17,500 nucleotides of DNA, taken from NCBI GenBank assembly GCA_002104895.1, contig MCFG01000446.1, forward strand, positions 22,501 to 40,000, read 5' to 3'. How positions within the stretch are numbered: position 1 is the first letter of the stretch; every line of letters starts with the position of its first letter. Shown here in pieces: positions 16,389 to 17,500 of this stretch. This DNA is from Anaeromyces robustus. Its lineage: Eukaryota > Neocallimastigomycota > Neocallimastigomycetes > Neocallimastigales > Neocallimastigaceae. The translations under genes and the position numbers were made by a program. The notes under the pieces are model-generated. The model was given only the letters and a program-made list of their open reading frames with translations, searched no databases and was not told the origin of the DNA.

Positions 16389-16419
<31 letters not shown>
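16389..16419 (-). promoter_or_regulatory. A31 tract directly upstream of the TBC start codon
   Basis: Read on the - strand, 31 adenines run without a break into the ATG at 16388-16386, preceded by an alternating TA run (16420-16438). If the transcript starts upstream, the mRNA has a poly(A) leader abutting the AUG. The start codon itself is supported by similarity of the following residues to the N-terminus of TBC1D9. Confidence 0.8.
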
Positions 16420-16422
<3 letters not shown>

Positions 16423-17012
16423 TATATATATATATATAATTATATATTTATTTATTTATTTATTTATAATAATTATTTATTGAAAATAAAAAATTTATAT
16501 TATTATCGTTATTGTTTTTATTTTTGTTTGTTTGTTTTGGTCTATAAATATTTATTTTATTTTTATATTTATTTTATTTTCTTCTAGTTTATTATTTATT
16601 ATTGTCCTTTTATATAAATATATATACAACTTCTTTATTTCTATCTATAAATGAATATATTTATTTATTATTTATTAATATTGTTATTTTTAATAGAATA
16701 TGATTAAAAATTATAAATAAAAACAAAATAATTGTTTTGTTTCAAAAAAAATATATATATATATAATACAATATTTATTTTATTGATAATAAATAGTAAT
16801 ATAGCATTTAAAAAGCCTAGCTTTTTAATTAAAAAAGTTTTAATTTATTGAAAGCATTAGTTTAAAATTTTATTTTCTTTTTTAATTTTTTTATAATTCT
16901 CTTTATTAAATGTTTTTATTTATTATTTTTATATTATATAAAAAAAGAAAATAGAAAAAAAGAAAAAAAGAAAAATAAATAATAACAAATAAAAATGTAA
17001 ATTTTTAGAATT
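16420..17012. promoter_or_regulatory. AT-rich upstream region of the TBC gene
   Basis: No coding segment is seen on either strand. It contains TA runs (about 16420-16438 and 16749-16764), a 21-bp hairpin-forming palindrome (16808-16828: TTAAAAAGC, loop CTA, GCTTTTTAA) and AAAG-rich DNA (about 16940-16980). It probably includes the TBC promoter on the - strand. Individual elements cannot be assigned. Confidence 0.4.
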
Positions 17013-17069
17013 ATGAACAATCACCAAATTATGTTTTATTTAACTTTTTTTGTACTTCATTTTGTTGGT
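17013..17069 (+). CDS. Possible first exon of a rightward gene (speculative)
   Basis: After a purine-rich leader, ATG at 17013 opens a short, less AT-biased frame of about 19 residues, beginning MNNHQIMFYLTFF. It is hydrophobic like a signal peptide. It ends at a plausible donor (G then GTAATT, 17070). The long ATTT tract that follows would lie in the intron. No convincing second exon is visible before the window ends, so this may be chance. Confidence 0.15.
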
Positions 17070-17140
17070 AATTTTAATATATTATTTTATTATATTAAAA
17101 TAATATATTTTATAATTAATTACATTTATTATATTATTCA

Positions 17141-17404
<264 letters not shown>

Positions 17405-17500
17405 CATTTCATTTCAAATAAAAATTTAAAAAAAACTTTTTTAATTATTATTCCTTTTAATTAAATTATTCAATAGATTATATAATATATTATTATATAT

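Overview
This is a eukaryotic nuclear window. It is extremely AT-rich, the genes are dense in introns, and long simple-sequence tracts sit in introns and intergenic DNA. The best fit is an anaerobic gut fungus (Neocallimastigomycota). A dictyostelid is a weaker alternative, because the intron number per gene looks high for one. The taxon is inferred from composition and gene structure only.

Layout. (1) Positions 1-583, + strand: the last three exons of an unrecognised gene with a lysine-rich C-terminus. (2) 584-1572: intergenic, with three tandem copies of an 82-bp unit and an A28 tract. (3) 1573-9798, + strand: a 12-exon gene for a large FG-nucleoporin of the Nup214/Nup159 type. Reading phase is consistent across all 11 introns and the exons sum to 5979 nt (1992 aa). 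(4) 9799-10776: AT-rich DNA between two convergent genes. (5) 10777-16388, - strand: a 7-exon gene for a TBC1D8/TBC1D9-like (yeast Gyp2/Mdr1-like) Rab GTPase-activating protein. Its exons sum to 4281 nt (1426 aa). (6) 16389-17500: upstream DNA of that gene, with a T-run touching the start codon and a long (ATTT)n tract.

The two complete genes act in different places. The nucleoporin belongs to the cytoplasmic face of the nuclear pore (mRNA export, Dbp5/DDX19 docking). The TBC protein regulates Rab GTPases in membrane traffic. No functional link between them is apparent.

The most interesting item is the nucleoporin architecture: N-terminal beta-propeller, FxF-rich FG block, helical/coiled-coil block, acidic block, four RanBP2-type zinc fingers on a near-perfect 360-bp tandem repeat, then a second FG tail ending in three tiny exons. 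RanBP2-type fingers that bind Ran are known from animal Nup153 and Nup358/RanBP2. Finding them on a Nup214/Nup159-type protein suggests a Ran-docking cytoplasmic nucleoporin in an organism that may lack Nup358. The last three introns also share a design in which retention of any one gives an immediate stop, so a graded series of FG tails is possible.
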